64,000 nt of DNA from positions 1-64,000 of the forward strand of contig JAJYRD010000027.1 of assembly GCA_021794275.1 (NCBI GenBank). Reading direction: 5' to 3'. This document shows positions 1 to 8,213 of this stretch, in pieces (the stretch's first letter is position 1; each line of letters opens with the position of its first letter). Both the position numbers and the translations under genes were made by a program. The notes below the pieces were generated by a model that worked only from the letters and a program-made list of their open reading frames with translations, searched no databases and was not told where the DNA came from. Source of the DNA: Pseudomonadota bacterium. GTDB lineage: Bacteria; Pseudomonadota; Gammaproteobacteria; Acidiferrobacterales; Acidiferrobacteraceae.

Positions 1-130
1 GTCGGGATGCGTACGCCTACGGCGACGGATGCGTTACAGTGACGCTACCAATTCGTCACTGTAACGCCATCCAGGTGGGGGATTTTCAGGTGGCCACAGC
101 TGGGGGAGTTTGGGTGGCCGTCGGGGGACA
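1..130 (+). mobile_element. Terminal part of an IS21-like insertion sequence
   Basis: The stretch ending at base 130 reads, inward from its tip, as a TGTC-type terminus followed by repeated GGCCACC / GGTGGCC blocks. This matches the multiple-repeat ends known for IS21-family elements (seen; the family assignment is inference). The element body would lie to the left, outside the window. It interrupts a PIN-domain toxin gene that reads in from the right. No istA or istB coding sequence is visible here. Confidence 0.5.
31..67. repeat. 14-bp perfect inverted repeat inside the IS end
   Basis: GCGTTACAGTGACG at 31-44 is mirrored by its exact complement at 54-67, with a 9-nt loop. It lies where the last gene of an IS21-like element would finish, so it could act as a terminator for that gene. 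There is no T-tract, so this is inference. Confidence 0.5.
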
Positions 131-179
131 GTCCGTTGAAGTAGTAAATGATGACGTTGGTGTCGAAGAGGTAACTCAT
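45..179 (-). pseudogene. PIN-domain toxin (VapC-like), disrupted after about 16 residues
   Basis: The frame starts at an ATG overlapping the antitoxin stop (TAATG) and reads MSYLFDTNVIIYYFNG. This is the classic first beta-strand of a PIN-domain ribonuclease, with the first catalytic aspartate in FDTN. After residue 16 the reading enters the IS21-like terminus (base 130 and below) and becomes unrelated sequence, stopping at 45. The toxin is therefore an N-terminal stub with only one of the usual acidic active-site residues. The pairing with the upstream antitoxin is the normal arrangement for VapBC-type modules. Confidence 0.7.
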
Positions 180-397
180 TACTCCCAGCCTGCGCGGGAC
201 GCGGCAAGATACGCATCAATGGCTTCGCGAGAGGACTGTCCGCGTCCATAGAAGCGGCCGGGGTCTAAGTTCTGCTTGGACGTGACGGTATTCACCCCCT
301 CCTCTTCGGCCAGCTGCTGAAGCATCACCTGCACCAGACGAAGCTTCTCCGCATGGCTGAGGCGGGAGACAACCGGCAAGAGATCACTGATGGACAT
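179..397 (-). CDS. Small antitoxin-like protein, partner of the broken PIN toxin
   Basis: This is a 72-residue soluble protein with a good ribosome binding site (AGGAGG, 7 nt before the ATG). It begins with a helical segment (SISDLLPVVSRLSHAEKLRLVQVMLQQLAEEE) typical of small proteins encoded just upstream of PIN toxins. Its stop overlaps the toxin start by one base, so the pair was translationally coupled. With the toxin disrupted by an insertion, this would be an orphan antitoxin, able at most to repress its own promoter or neutralise a related toxin elsewhere. No named DNA-binding fold can be claimed from sequence alone. Confidence 0.6.
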   Translation of the reverse strand: MSISDLLPVVSRLSHAEKLRLVQVMLQQLAEEEGVNTVTSKQNLDPGRFYGRGQSSREAIDAYLAASRAGWE

Positions 398-495
398 GGC
401 TAAGCCTCCTGACAGGTGAGCGCACTGAGCGTCGCATTTTCAACGGCAAAGACAGATTTTCCATGCCCAATGCAGGCGTGGCAAGAGCTATCATT

Positions 496-885
496 CTACA
501 CCTCCTCCAGTTTGGGGAAGAGCTGCTGCATCAGCCCTTTCTTGTGGGTCTTGAGCATGTCCAGCTTTTGAGACCCCAGGGTTATGACTTCGTCGAGGAA
601 GGAGAGGCAGTCGGCGATCCTTTGTTGTTCTTTTAATTAGGGTACAGAAACTGGGAACGCTTCAATAATTGGCAGGCGAAGTGACAGCACCGTGCTTTGC
701 ACGGCCATTCTAGCAAGCACGTCCTTATAGCGATCGATCGCGTAATAGACAAAGCGGGCATCCCCGCTATGTCCCATGAGCGCATAGGCGCGCTGGTGAA
801 GATTGAACGCTCCGCTGAAATATCGAGGCTGGAACCGCATCCCCTCACCGGGAATAATCACCGCTTCATCTTCGAAGGCGTACTT
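496..885 (-). pseudogene. hsdS: Type I restriction-modification specificity subunit (hsdS), C-terminal remnant
   Basis: The minus-strand reading contains two recognisable HsdS pieces. The first is a target-recognition end (AVIIPGEGMRFQPRYFSG, then LHQRAYAL and LRLPIIEAFPV). The second is the conserved coiled-coil tail (LKEQQRIADCLSFLDEVITLGSQKLDML ... LFPKLEEV). They are in the same frame but separated by a TAA stop at 637-639. The 5' part is missing, replaced by IS3-family sequence from about 886. HsdS gives type I restriction complexes their sequence specificity; this copy cannot make a full subunit, and no hsdM or hsdR is nearby. Confidence 0.75.
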
Positions 886-1757
886 CGCAGCGAGACAGTC
901 GAAGTGAAGTACGCCCTGATCCGACGCCACGAAGGCCAGCATGCGATTGCGCTCATGTGTGACCTGCTGTCGGTTTCCCGCAGCGGTTACTACGAGTGGC
1001 GGGACCGTCCCGCCCCGCACCAAGGCCGATGAGAGCCTCCTGCAGGCCATACGGCGTATCCATCATGACCACAAGGGGCGGGCCGGTTCGCCACGGATCA
1101 CCTGGGCGCTACGTCACGAGGGGTGGCGGGTCGGCAAGAACCGTGTCGCCCGCCTGATGCGCCAAAACGCCCTTCGGGCCAAGGCCGCCCGCAAGTTCAA
1201 GGCAACGACCAACTCCCAGCACAATTGGCCTACGGCCCCCAACCTGCTGAACCAGGACGGAAGCCCAACGTCCGAACCAGAAGTGGGTTTCGGATATCAC
1301 CTATATCGCCACCGACGAGGGTTGGCTCTATTCTTGCCGTGGTGCTCGACCTCTACACCCGCAAAGTCGTGGGCTGGGCGATGTCCGAACGGATGACGGC
1401 GAGACTCACCTGTGATGCCGGCGCATGGCGCTCTGGCGGTGCAAGCGGCCCCGCGGCGTTATCCTCCACTCCGATCGTGGCAGCCAATACTGTGCGCATG
1501 CCTATCGCCGCCTCCTAAAGGCCCATGGCCTTATTGCCAGCAGAGTCAAGAAGGGCGACTGTTACGACAACGCAGCTATGGAGAGCTGGAACCACAGCCT
1601 GAAGGTCGAGGCCATCCATGGAGAACGCTTTGCGACGCGCCAGGAGGCGAAGAAACAGGTTTTCGAATACATCGAAATATACTATAATCGCAAGCGCTTG
1701 CACTCCGGTCTCGGGTTCCTCTCTCCCGAGACCTTCGAGCGGCGGCATGTGGCTTAA
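886..1757 (+). pseudogene. IS3-family transposase OrfB, multiple frameshifts
   Basis: Pieces of a DDE transposase follow each other in order but in changing frames: VKYALIRRHEGQHAI...SRSGYYEW, then the HTH_21-like region RIHHDHKGRAGSPRI, then [15 protein letters not shown], then [16 protein letters not shown], then GVILHSDRGSQYC and DCYDNAAMESW...YYNRKRLHSGLGFLSP. The D of SDITY, the D of HSDRGSQ and the E of MESW are the catalytic triad. At least four frameshifts separate them, so no active enzyme can be made. The usual small orfA upstream is absent. Confidence 0.85.
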
Positions 1758-1787
1758 CTGAGTGTCCGTGGTTCCGGGGGAAGATCA
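886..1787 (+). mobile_element. Decayed IS3-family element, left part missing
   Basis: The segment carries only an orfB-like transposase in several frames. Its right terminus after the stop reads GTGTCCGTGGTTCCGGGGGAAGATCA, ending at about 1787, which fits an IS3-family inverted repeat running into the broken higB gene. No matching left repeat or orfA is present on the hsdS side. This suggests a deletion or recombination joined the element to the hsdS remnant. The family assignment comes from the transposase. Confidence 0.6.
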
Positions 1788-2071
1788 GTTCCCATGTGCC
1801 CCGATCGTATTCGGCATGGGTCAGGACGTGCCGTATATAGACCTTGTGCCGGTTATAGTGAATCGCCGCGATCAGCCGGTATTTGTTCCCACCGATATCG
1901 AAGACGGATGAGCCCCTCCACGACATCCACGCCGGCAAACGTCCTGCGCAGATCATTGAAGTCCGCGAACACCTCCGTTTTGACAAGGTGGTACCACGCA
2001 CTCAGCGGACTTTCGGCGTCCGGATGCAGTGTCCAAAAGTCCACCAGGATGGGTTTGGCGATCACATGCAT
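1788..2071 (-). pseudogene. higB: HigB-type mRNA interferase toxin, frameshifted and truncated
   Basis: From ATG 2071 the frame reads MHVIAKPILVDFWTLHPDAESPLSAWYHLVKTEVF and continues to FAGVDVV. The protein then continues one frame over as SSVFDIGGNKYRLIAAIHYNRHKVYIRHVLTHAEYD. Together these match the full HigB family core: an N-terminal helix pair, a GNKYRL strand and a THAEYD active-site end. The single frameshift lies near 1905, and the last residues are replaced by the IS3 terminus at 1787. The antitoxin gene higA, normally immediately downstream, is gone. Ribosome-dependent mRNA cleavage is the known family function; this copy is dead. Confidence 0.8.
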
Positions 2072-2078
2072 CAGGCGA

Positions 2079-2125
2079 ATTATACCAATACGGTATGCGC
2101 CCGTATACGGTATGCGCCCGTATAC
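2079..2125 (-). promoter_or_regulatory. higB promoter with tandem 17-bp operator-like repeats
   Basis: GGTATGCGCCCGTATAC occurs twice in perfect tandem (2092-2108 and 2109-2125), 21 bases upstream of the higB start. Between the repeats and the gene, on the minus strand, lies a consensus TATAAT (2084 to 2079). HigA antitoxins repress by binding palindromic or repeated sites over their promoters, so the repeats are probable operators (inference). The -10 box is only 7 bases from the ATG, so the transcript would be almost or fully leaderless. Confidence 0.5.
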
Positions 2126-2166
2126 CCCTAATTTTCCCTCTCACGTAGCGGTTGGCCTTTGCTTTG

Positions 2167-2186
2167 CCCCGACCAGAAGGTCGGGG
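2167..2186. terminator. 8-bp GC stem-loop before the IS256-type transposase
   Basis: CCCCGACC-AGAA-GGTCGGGG forms a perfect 8-bp stem with a GNRA-like tetraloop. There is no T-run on either side. It could be a transcription stop shielding the transposase from outside reading or simply part of the element end; the role is inferred. Confidence 0.35.
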
Positions 2187-2342
2187 CGTACGTAACGTTC
2201 ACGGAGACTCGCCAGCCCCTCGCCATCTTGTCTCACCAATTGCCAATTTCTCCTTGTCACCTCAGCCCCGACCGCCAGAATCAGCCCGTCGAGGTTCCAC
2301 CCGCGCCCCCAGCGGGCTGGTCGCTGTGGGTCAGCACAATGA

Positions 2343-3454
2343 TTGCTGAATGGGCCGGAAGGCTTGGCGAAGCTTGTGGAGGCGGTATTGAATCAGGTAC
2401 TGGAGGCGCAGATGACAGAACACCTGGGTGCGGAACCGCATGAGCGGACGGAGCGCCAGGGGCATCGCAACGGCGTGCGCCCCCGGACGCTCTACGCCCG
2501 CGTGGGACCGGTGACCCTACAGATCCCCCAAACCCGGGACGGCCGCTTTTCGCCCGAGATGTTCAAGCGCACCCAGCGCCGGAGCAGGCCTTTGTGCTGG
2601 CACTCATGGAGAGGGTCGTCCAAGGGGTCTCGACCCGCAAAGCGACAGAGGTCACCGAGACCTTGTGTGGCGCCTCCTTTTCAAAGTCCACAGTCAGCCA
2701 GCTGTGCGCCGGTCTCGACCCCCGGGTGCGGGCCTTCAATGAGCGCCGCCTCACGGCCCATTATCCGTTTGTGCTGGTCGACGCCCGGGTGCTCACCGTG
2801 CGCGAAGCCGATCGCGTGGTATCAAAAGCAGCCCTCATCGCCTCCGGCATTCGCGGTGACGGCGTGCGCGAGATCCTGGGGATGCAGATGGGGGATTCCG
2901 AGTCCTTCGCCACATGGTATGACTTCTTCACAGGGCTCAAGGGACGCAGATTGAGGGGCGTCCTGTGGGTGATCTCCGACAGCCATGCCGGTCTTGTGGA
3001 GGCCGCCCGCAAGCAGTTCCAAGGGGTCTCTTGGCAGCGCTGCCAGGTCCATCTCATGCGCAACCTCCTGTCGCATACCCCGAGCCGCTATCGGGCCTTG
3101 GTGGCCACACACGCCAAACGGATCTTTGAGGCCCGGGATATCGGCAAGGCCCGCGCGCAGCTCGCCACCTTTGTCACACGCTTTGCGAAAAGCGCACCCA
3201 AGACCGTCGCCTGTCTAGAGGAGCGATTCGAAGACGGTCTGAGCGTGCTGGTGTCGCCTGAGAAGTATCGCAAGCGACTACGGACCACGAACAGGCAGGA
3301 GCGCTTGAACGAGGAGATTCGACGCCGGGAACGCGTGATCCGCATCTTTCCGAACAGCGAGTCAGCCCTGCGCCTTGTGGGCGCCCTATTGGCTGAACAC
3401 AACGAGACCTGGGCCGAACGCCGCTATCGCGACGGGAATGAATTCCATGAATAG
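2343..3454 (+). pseudogene. IS256-family (mutator-type) transposase, one frameshift
   Basis: The first 80 residues (LAKLVEAVLNQVLEAQMTEHLGA ... GPVTLQIPQTRDGRFSPEMFKR) lie in one frame. The rest, from EQAFVLALMERVVQGVSTRK to the stop at 3454, is one frame over, with the break near 2580. The DDE residues are all present: D in FVLVDARV, D in WVISDSHAGL, and E in the RLNEEIRRRERVIRIFPN region. A single indel therefore inactivates an otherwise complete gene. IS256 transposases excise the element as a circle through staggered single-strand transfer. Confidence 0.85.
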
Positions 3455-3895
3455 TGGATGACGCGACAACCCACGCACGCCGGGGACAATAGCGTGGTAC
3501 TGAGCTAGAAAAGAGACGTTACTACCGGATCGAATTTACAGCAGGGATTGGACTTGACCCGCAAGTCGCGAACTCTGGGATATGTTTGTCACTTTCCCGG
3601 GACAAAGATAAGCAACGCGTGTTGGCTTGTATAACCACGCTATTACCGAATGGGACCAACCCATCATGGTCGTGAAAATCCGGGCCCAACGCAAGCGGGG
3701 TCGAGCGTGGCTTTAGGAGAGCGCGCGATGCGTGAAAGCCAAAGCCCCTAGATCTGATGCATCCGCATGTTGATTCGCAAGCTGGCCCGTGGCAATCTTT
3801 CTACCAAGCGCCGTTATAGCCATGCGCTTCTTACCCTTTGGTATGAGCAGGCACCGCAGGCCCCACCCATCATCAGCCAAGAACGAGAGAGATCC
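3455..3895. other. Non-coding: IS256 right end and spacer
   Basis: About 80 bases after the transposase stop, GAATTTACAGCAGGGATTGGACTTGACCC (about 3531-3559) resembles the terminal inverted repeats of IS256 elements, which commonly contain GAATTTACAG (inference). I could not find a matching left repeat. From 3560 to 3895 I see no gene. An in-frame start at 3767 for the next ORF lacks a ribosome binding site and is not preferred. Confidence 0.4.
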
Positions 3896-4684
3896 ATGAA
3901 TGCAACTGTGACTCGTGCGTCAAGAACAGAGGGCCCCTGGCTCAAGGTACCCAGAGTAAGCCTCTACTTTTGGGTCGCCAAATTATTGACGACCGCCATG
4001 GGAGAAGCAACATCCGACTTTCTCGTCTTTCATACCAACCCCTATCTCGCCGTTATGGGATGCGGGGTTTTGTTTATGATCGCTATCTGGCTTCAAATGC
4101 GCCGCCCGCATTATTCGGCGCCCTATTATTGGTTTGCCGTAATTATGGTAAGCATCTTCGGTACCCAGATCGCCGATGTCACCCATGTGGTCCTCCATGT
4201 CCCCTACGCCATTTCGACGGTGACCTTCTTTCTGGCGCTGATCGGAATATTGACGACATGGAAGATCAAAGAGAAAACACTCTCGATTCACGGAGTGCAT
4301 ACGCCGCGGCGCGAGGCATTTTACTGGGCGACTGTCATAGCGACTTTCGCTTTAGGTACCGCCGCCGGCGACATGACGGCCTCCACCTTAAGCTTGGGTT
4401 ACTTCGCATCGACACTGCTTTTTATCGTGTTATTTGCAATCCCGGTCGTGGCATACTTAATCTTCGACCTGAATGAAATCGCTGCTTTCTGGATAGCCTA
4501 CATACTCACGCGGCCTATCGGTGCTTCCTTTGCGGATTGGGCCGGAAAACCATTACAGTTCGGCGGACTTGGACTTGGCAGCGGCGTCGTCAGCCTCACA
4601 CTGATCATCCCGATCCTGCTGTTACTGGCGTTTCTGGTCATCTCCAGAATTGACGACCCGAATCATATTCAAAGCCCAATGTAG
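3896..4684 (+). CDS. Multi-pass membrane protein, COG4705-like
   Basis: The 262-residue protein starts at ATG 3896, preceded by GAGAGAG. It has about seven hydrophobic segments and internal repetition: AKLLTTAMGEATSDFLV, ATVIATFALGTAAGDMTA and ILTRPIGASFADWAGKP resemble one another. Each contains a G-x-x-x-x-D motif within a membrane span. This pattern is typical of uncharacterised COG4705 'membrane-anchored' proteins, whose function is unknown. It sits alone, downstream of mobile DNA, with no operon partner. Confidence 0.8.
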   Translation: MNATVTRASRTEGPWLKVPRVSLYFWVAKLLTTAMGEATSDFLVFHTNPYLAVMGCGVLFMIAIWLQMRRPHYSAPYYWFAVIMVSIFGTQIADVTHVVLHVPYAISTVTFFLALIGILTTWKIKEKTLSIHGVHTPRREAFYWATVIATFALGTAAGDMTASTLSLGYFASTLLFIVLFAIPVVAYLIFDLNEIAAFWIAYILTRPIGASFADWAGKPLQFGGLGLGSGVVSLTLIIPILLLLAFLVISRIDDPNHIQSPM

Positions 4685-4843
4685 GCCAAACAAATGCCCA
4701 GCACCGGGGTCCGGACCACGAACTCATGCGCGAGCGTGTTCCGCTACCCCGAGGGGCCCCGCAGCAAAAAATGAGCGCCCATCTCTTCTCCGTGAAAAAT
4801 GTGCAAGCGGTGATCGAGCTCGGTGCGTGCAGTCATAGTAAGC

Positions 4844-5572
4844 TTAGCGATTGAAAAAGGTCGTCGCGCGTGACATCGGCGAACAGTCCGGCATTCCCCG
4901 GATCCGCAGCATGTGGCGGCCGCCCCGCTGAAATTCATATGGCATTTCTTCGATGTCAGCGACGTACCCAAGCGCCCTGATCTCCGATAAGAGCGGTGCC
5001 AGGTACGGAGAAACCTGCAGATCCAGGGTCAGAAGCGGAAAGATGCGAACCTCGGACCCAAGACGCAACATCTCGACGACCGACGCCTTGTGAAATTCAT
5101 AACTCAGGTGCGCGCTGTATAGGAACAAGAAATGAGAGCAGAGCACGAGCTCAAACACACCGTCCGGATACTTGAGGCGCGGCAGTTCCCCGACCAGGTA
5201 GCGGCCGTCTCGCCGCCCGTCATCATAATCCGCCACAAAATCCCGCAGCGCCTGGTGCCGGCTTGCCCGTAAGTGTTCCGGCGAGCGATGGTAGGACCAG
5301 ACCCAGTCCGCGGGTGTCGCCTTGACCTGGCTTATGATGCCGTCCACCACGGCATCAAAACGGCGTTCTATGTCGGCCCCGCTATAGGAATACAAGGGGT
5401 CCACAGACACCACAGCGAATCCCCCTCGCGTCATCTCGGCGTTAAAGCTGGCCGGCCCGTCAGCGATGCTGACGATTCTCTTTTTTAGGTCCTCATCGGA
5501 TAGCGCAAAGAGCCGCCGATACTCATCCATCGAACGGCCGAATGGCACGATTGCATCGAGCTGCATTGCCAT
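4844..5572 (-). CDS. SAM-dependent methyltransferase-like protein, uncharacterised
   Basis: Starting at M17 of the ORF (MAMQLDAIVPFGRSMDEY) gives about 242 residues. RIVSIADGPASFNAEM followed by GGFAVVSVDPLYSYSG matches a class I methyltransferase fold: a D-G-P nucleotide loop, then an acidic residue after strand 2 for the SAM ribose. PDGVFELVLCSHFLFLYS is the usual strand 4 / motif after it. The C-terminal third is a conserved family-specific region. The substrate cannot be told. The neighbours are unrelated (a membrane protein and broken parDE). Confidence 0.7.
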   Translation of the reverse strand: MAMQLDAIVPFGRSMDEYRRLFALSDEDLKKRIVSIADGPASFNAEMTRGGFAVVSVDPLYSYSGADIERRFDAVVDGIISQVKATPADWVWSYHRSPEHLRASRHQALRDFVADYDDGRRDGRYLVGELPRLKYPDGVFELVLCSHFLFLYSAHLSYEFHKASVVEMLRLGSEVRIFPLLTLDLQVSPYLAPLLSEIRALGYVADIEEMPYEFQRGGRHMLRIRGMPDCSPMSRATTFFNR

Positions 5573-5664
5573 AAAGTTCAATTGTCCTTGACGCTCGCGT
5601 CTCGGGCGCCAGAAACGCACGGATCGCGGGTATTATAGCTGCCCACACAGAGCAGGAAAGGCCC

Positions 5665-6003
5665 TCAGCGCGAATCTTCGCGCTGTCTGTCGCGCAGCCA
5701 TGCCGTAACATCCCTCATGCCGCGCAAAACGCGCCAGACGGCGATGTGCTCGGCACAGTCCATATAGAATACGATGCGCGGGTAGCGCTTCAACGGCCAA
5801 CTACGCAAAGCCGCCGCATCGAGCGCGCGGGCGTCGCGTGGAGGCCGGTCGCGGAATGACGACCCATGTGAGCGTAGGCTTGCTCCGGCGCGTCAATAGA
5901 AGCCGAGCGCCGCTTGCTCGGCCTCCTCGATCAGGGAGTGGTTGATTGTGTCATCGACATCCTGCTTGGCGGGCGCTCTTGGGATGACAGGTTTGGCCTT
6001 CAT
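5665..6003 (-). pseudogene. parE: ParE/RelE-type toxin, two frameshifts
   Basis: The start MKAKPVIPRAPAKQDVDDTINHSLIEEAEQAALGF is in one frame, overlapping the parD stop (ATGA). A second frame then gives IDAPEQAYAHMGRHSATGL. The first frame resumes with LRSWPLKRYPRIVFYMDCAEHIAVWRVLRGMRDVTAWL. This order matches a full-length ParE gyrase-type toxin or RelE-fold protein of about 100 residues, but it needs two frame changes. In the unshifted frame it stops after 36 residues. The gene is therefore decayed, and no active toxin is expected. Confidence 0.8.
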
Positions 6004-6228
6004 CGCCAGACGTTGCGTACACGGGCGCGTAGCGCATCAAAGTATTTACTGTCGGCCTGGGGTAGTTGGTGCGGATGCTCCGCCGGCCAGCAACAAGCTA
6101 TGAAACTGTTGACGATCCCGATCTTTGCGGATCAGCTCGCGCACATACTCGCTGCTGGTGCCGTAGCCGCGTTGGTTTACTTGCTCATCGACAAAGGCCT
6201 TGAGCGTATCGGGCAGGGAAATATTCAT
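6000..6228 (-). pseudogene. parD: ParD-type antitoxin, frameshifted near its C-terminus
   Basis: MNISLPDTLKAFVDEQVNQRGYGTSSEYVRELIRKD is the ribbon-helix-helix DNA-binding region of a ParD antitoxin, and residues 1-57 are intact. An extra G near 6059 shifts the frame and ends the ORF at 60 residues (GRQ stop). The neighbouring frame continues the normal tail ADSKYFDALRARVRNVWR and stops at 6000, overlapping the parE ATG. The DNA-binding half could still be made and might repress the locus; the toxin-binding tail is altered. Confidence 0.75.
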
Positions 6229-6551
6229 GGTGCTCGTGGCCCCATGCTAGGTCATCCGGCAATTTGACGAATACCCGTCGTCGAGTCTTACCGCCACGAT
6301 CCTCAACCCTCCGGGAAAGGCGCGGCGGCACGACTTAGAGGTCCGCTATCAGGGCCGATATGCCGAAACGCATGGGGCCCGAACCTGGCTTCGCGGCTCA
6401 TCGGCGCCTTGCGCTGAAGATGATGGCCATAGAGTGCACCGATATCACGAGCGCCCGACCCTACGCGGATGACATCGACGAAATTCTGGACTAGGCCTGA
6501 GTGGTATAGTCGACCGCAGCTCATCGCCTGGGGCTACCGGAGGGCACTCCT
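6229..6551. other. Non-coding spacer
   Basis: About 320 bases lie between the start of parD and the next methyltransferase. The ORFs here are short and out of keeping with their neighbours. The first part must hold the parD promoter. I recognise no gene or structured element. Confidence 0.4.
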
Positions 6552-7307
6552 ATGCATAGACCGTTCGCTGACCACTTCGGGAGCGTGGCGGCGCATTACT
6601 CGGACAGTCGCCCAAGCTACCCGCCTGAGCTCTTTGTCTGGCTCGCCGGGGAGTGCCGCAACCGCGAGCTTGCTTGGGACTGTGGCGCAGGCAACGGTCA
6701 GGCGTCGATCGCCTTGGCGGCGCATTTCAAACGCGTCGTCGCAACCGATGCGAGCGTGGCGCAGATCGCCAAGGCGGCGGCGTCCCATAGTGTGGAATAC
6801 CGCGTAGCTCTCGCCGAGGAAAGCGGCCTTCCCGATGCCTGCGCGGACATCATTACAGTGGCACAGGCCCTGCATTGGTTCGACAATCCGCGCTTCTTTG
6901 CCGAGGCTGCACGCGTGCTCAAGACCGGCGGCGTTCTGGCCGCATGGAGCTATGGGAGACTGCGCATCGACGGCGATGAGATCGACGCCGCAGTGCAAGC
7001 GTTCTATGAGAAGGAGATCGGACCGTACTGGCCACCCGAGAGGCGCCACGTCGAAAACGGCTACCGCTCGATTGCCTTCCCCTTCCTGCGTCTTGCGCCG
7101 CCCGCGTTCGCCATGGAGGGCTCGTGGCGCCTGCCGCAGCTGCTCGGCTATATAAGGAGTTGGTCGGCCACGGCCGCCCTCATCAAGGCGCTGGGGTATG
7201 ATCCCGTGGATCGGCTTCACCGGACCCCTCTCCCTCTGTGGGGCGACCCTGAACGTCTGCGTCTGGTGGTCTGGCCCCTGAGCGTTTTGGTCGGGCGCAA
7301 GAACTGA
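6552..7307 (+). CDS. Class I SAM-dependent methyltransferase
   Basis: This is a 251-residue protein with ribosome binding site GGAGGG before ATG 6552. LAWDCGAGNGQASIALA is motif I, VVATDASVAQIAKA supplies the acidic residue binding the SAM ribose, and DIITVAQALHWFD and RVLKTGGVLAAWSYG are motifs II and III of the Methyltransf_11 type. The first 30 residues (FADHFGSVAAHYSDSRPSYP) are characteristic of the family that includes trans-aconitate-type and yeast CRG1-like methyltransferases. The acceptor molecule is unknown. It is separated from the following WYL regulator by about 130 bases. Confidence 0.85.
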   Translation: MHRPFADHFGSVAAHYSDSRPSYPPELFVWLAGECRNRELAWDCGAGNGQASIALAAHFKRVVATDASVAQIAKAAASHSVEYRVALAEESGLPDACADIITVAQALHWFDNPRFFAEAARVLKTGGVLAAWSYGRLRIDGDEIDAAVQAFYEKEIGPYWPPERRHVENGYRSIAFPFLRLAPPAFAMEGSWRLPQLLGYIRSWSATAALIKALGYDPVDRLHRTPLPLWGDPERLRLVVWPLSVLVGRKN

Positions 7308-7435
7308 GGGACGCGCACTCGCCACGTCAGAAGGACCGGGCACCGGAGACGCTGCCGACCGCACATGGCTCTGGGATGCCGCGAGCGGCCCTCGAGCCGA
7401 CGTCGAGCGGGGACATACGAGAACGCAGCAAAGCG

Positions 7436-8158
7436 ATGAGCAAAACGATACGCCTCTTCAAGCTCATGGACACCCTGCGTGGCCGTCGCCGCGCGGTCAC
7501 GGCCGCGCAGCTGGCCCACGAGCTCCGCGTGTCTTCGCGCACCGTCTACCGGGACATGCAAACACTGATCGAGCTTGGCGCGCCGATCGACGGCGCGGCC
7601 GGGATCGGCTATCTCCTGCGCCCAGGCTTCTTCCTGCCACCGCTCATGTTCAACGTCGAGGAAATTGAGGCTTTGACGCTCGGCGCCCGCTGGGTCAAGG
7701 GCCAGGGGGACCCCATACTCGCCCAGGCCGTCGACACGGCCTTGGCGAAGATCGGTGCGGCCTCACCCAAAGACCTGCGCCAGGAGATCGCCGAGATCGG
7801 CCTCTGGGCGCCGCGTTTCGGTGAACGCGCCGAGCAAGCAATCAGCCTTCGCGCCATTCGCGAGGCGATCCGTGGCGAGTACAAGCTCCATATCCGCTAC
7901 ACAAGCCTTGCCGGGGCTGGGACGGAACGCGTGATCTGGCCTGTGGCGCTTGCATTCTTCGAAGGCGCGCAGCTCATTGCCGCGTGGTGCGAACTGCGGG
8001 AGGACTTTCGGCACTTCCGCGTAGACCACATCACGAGCATGGAGACTCTCGGGATAAACTACCCCCGGACGCGCCGGGAACTCACGAGGCTATGGAAACA
8101 GACGCGGGCATCCGAACGTTCACGCATGGACAAGAAAGGCTCTGCTGACAGAAGCTGA
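7436..8158 (+). CDS. YafY-type transcriptional regulator with HTH and WYL domains
   Basis: About 240 residues from ATG 7436. The first 60 residues form an HTH_11 winged helix (RAVTAAQLAHELRVSSRTVYRDMQTLIELGAPI). A linker region follows, then a WYL ligand-binding domain whose core is YKLHIRYTSLAGAGTERVIWPVALAFFEGAQLIAAWCEL, with RHFRVDHI after it. Family members sense small molecules or nucleic-acid fragments. The close downstream glutathione transferase is the probable target or partner. This HTH-WYL plus GST pairing is recurrent in proteobacteria. Confidence 0.9.
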   Translation: MSKTIRLFKLMDTLRGRRRAVTAAQLAHELRVSSRTVYRDMQTLIELGAPIDGAAGIGYLLRPGFFLPPLMFNVEEIEALTLGARWVKGQGDPILAQAVDTALAKIGAASPKDLRQEIAEIGLWAPRFGERAEQAISLRAIREAIRGEYKLHIRYTSLAGAGTERVIWPVALAFFEGAQLIAAWCELREDFRHFRVDHITSMETLGINYPRTRRELTRLWKQTRASERSRMDKKGSADRS

Positions 8159-8213
8159 CAATGTCGCCGCCTATGATGCGCGCATCGGCCCCATGACAAC
8201 GAGGAAAAGCCCG

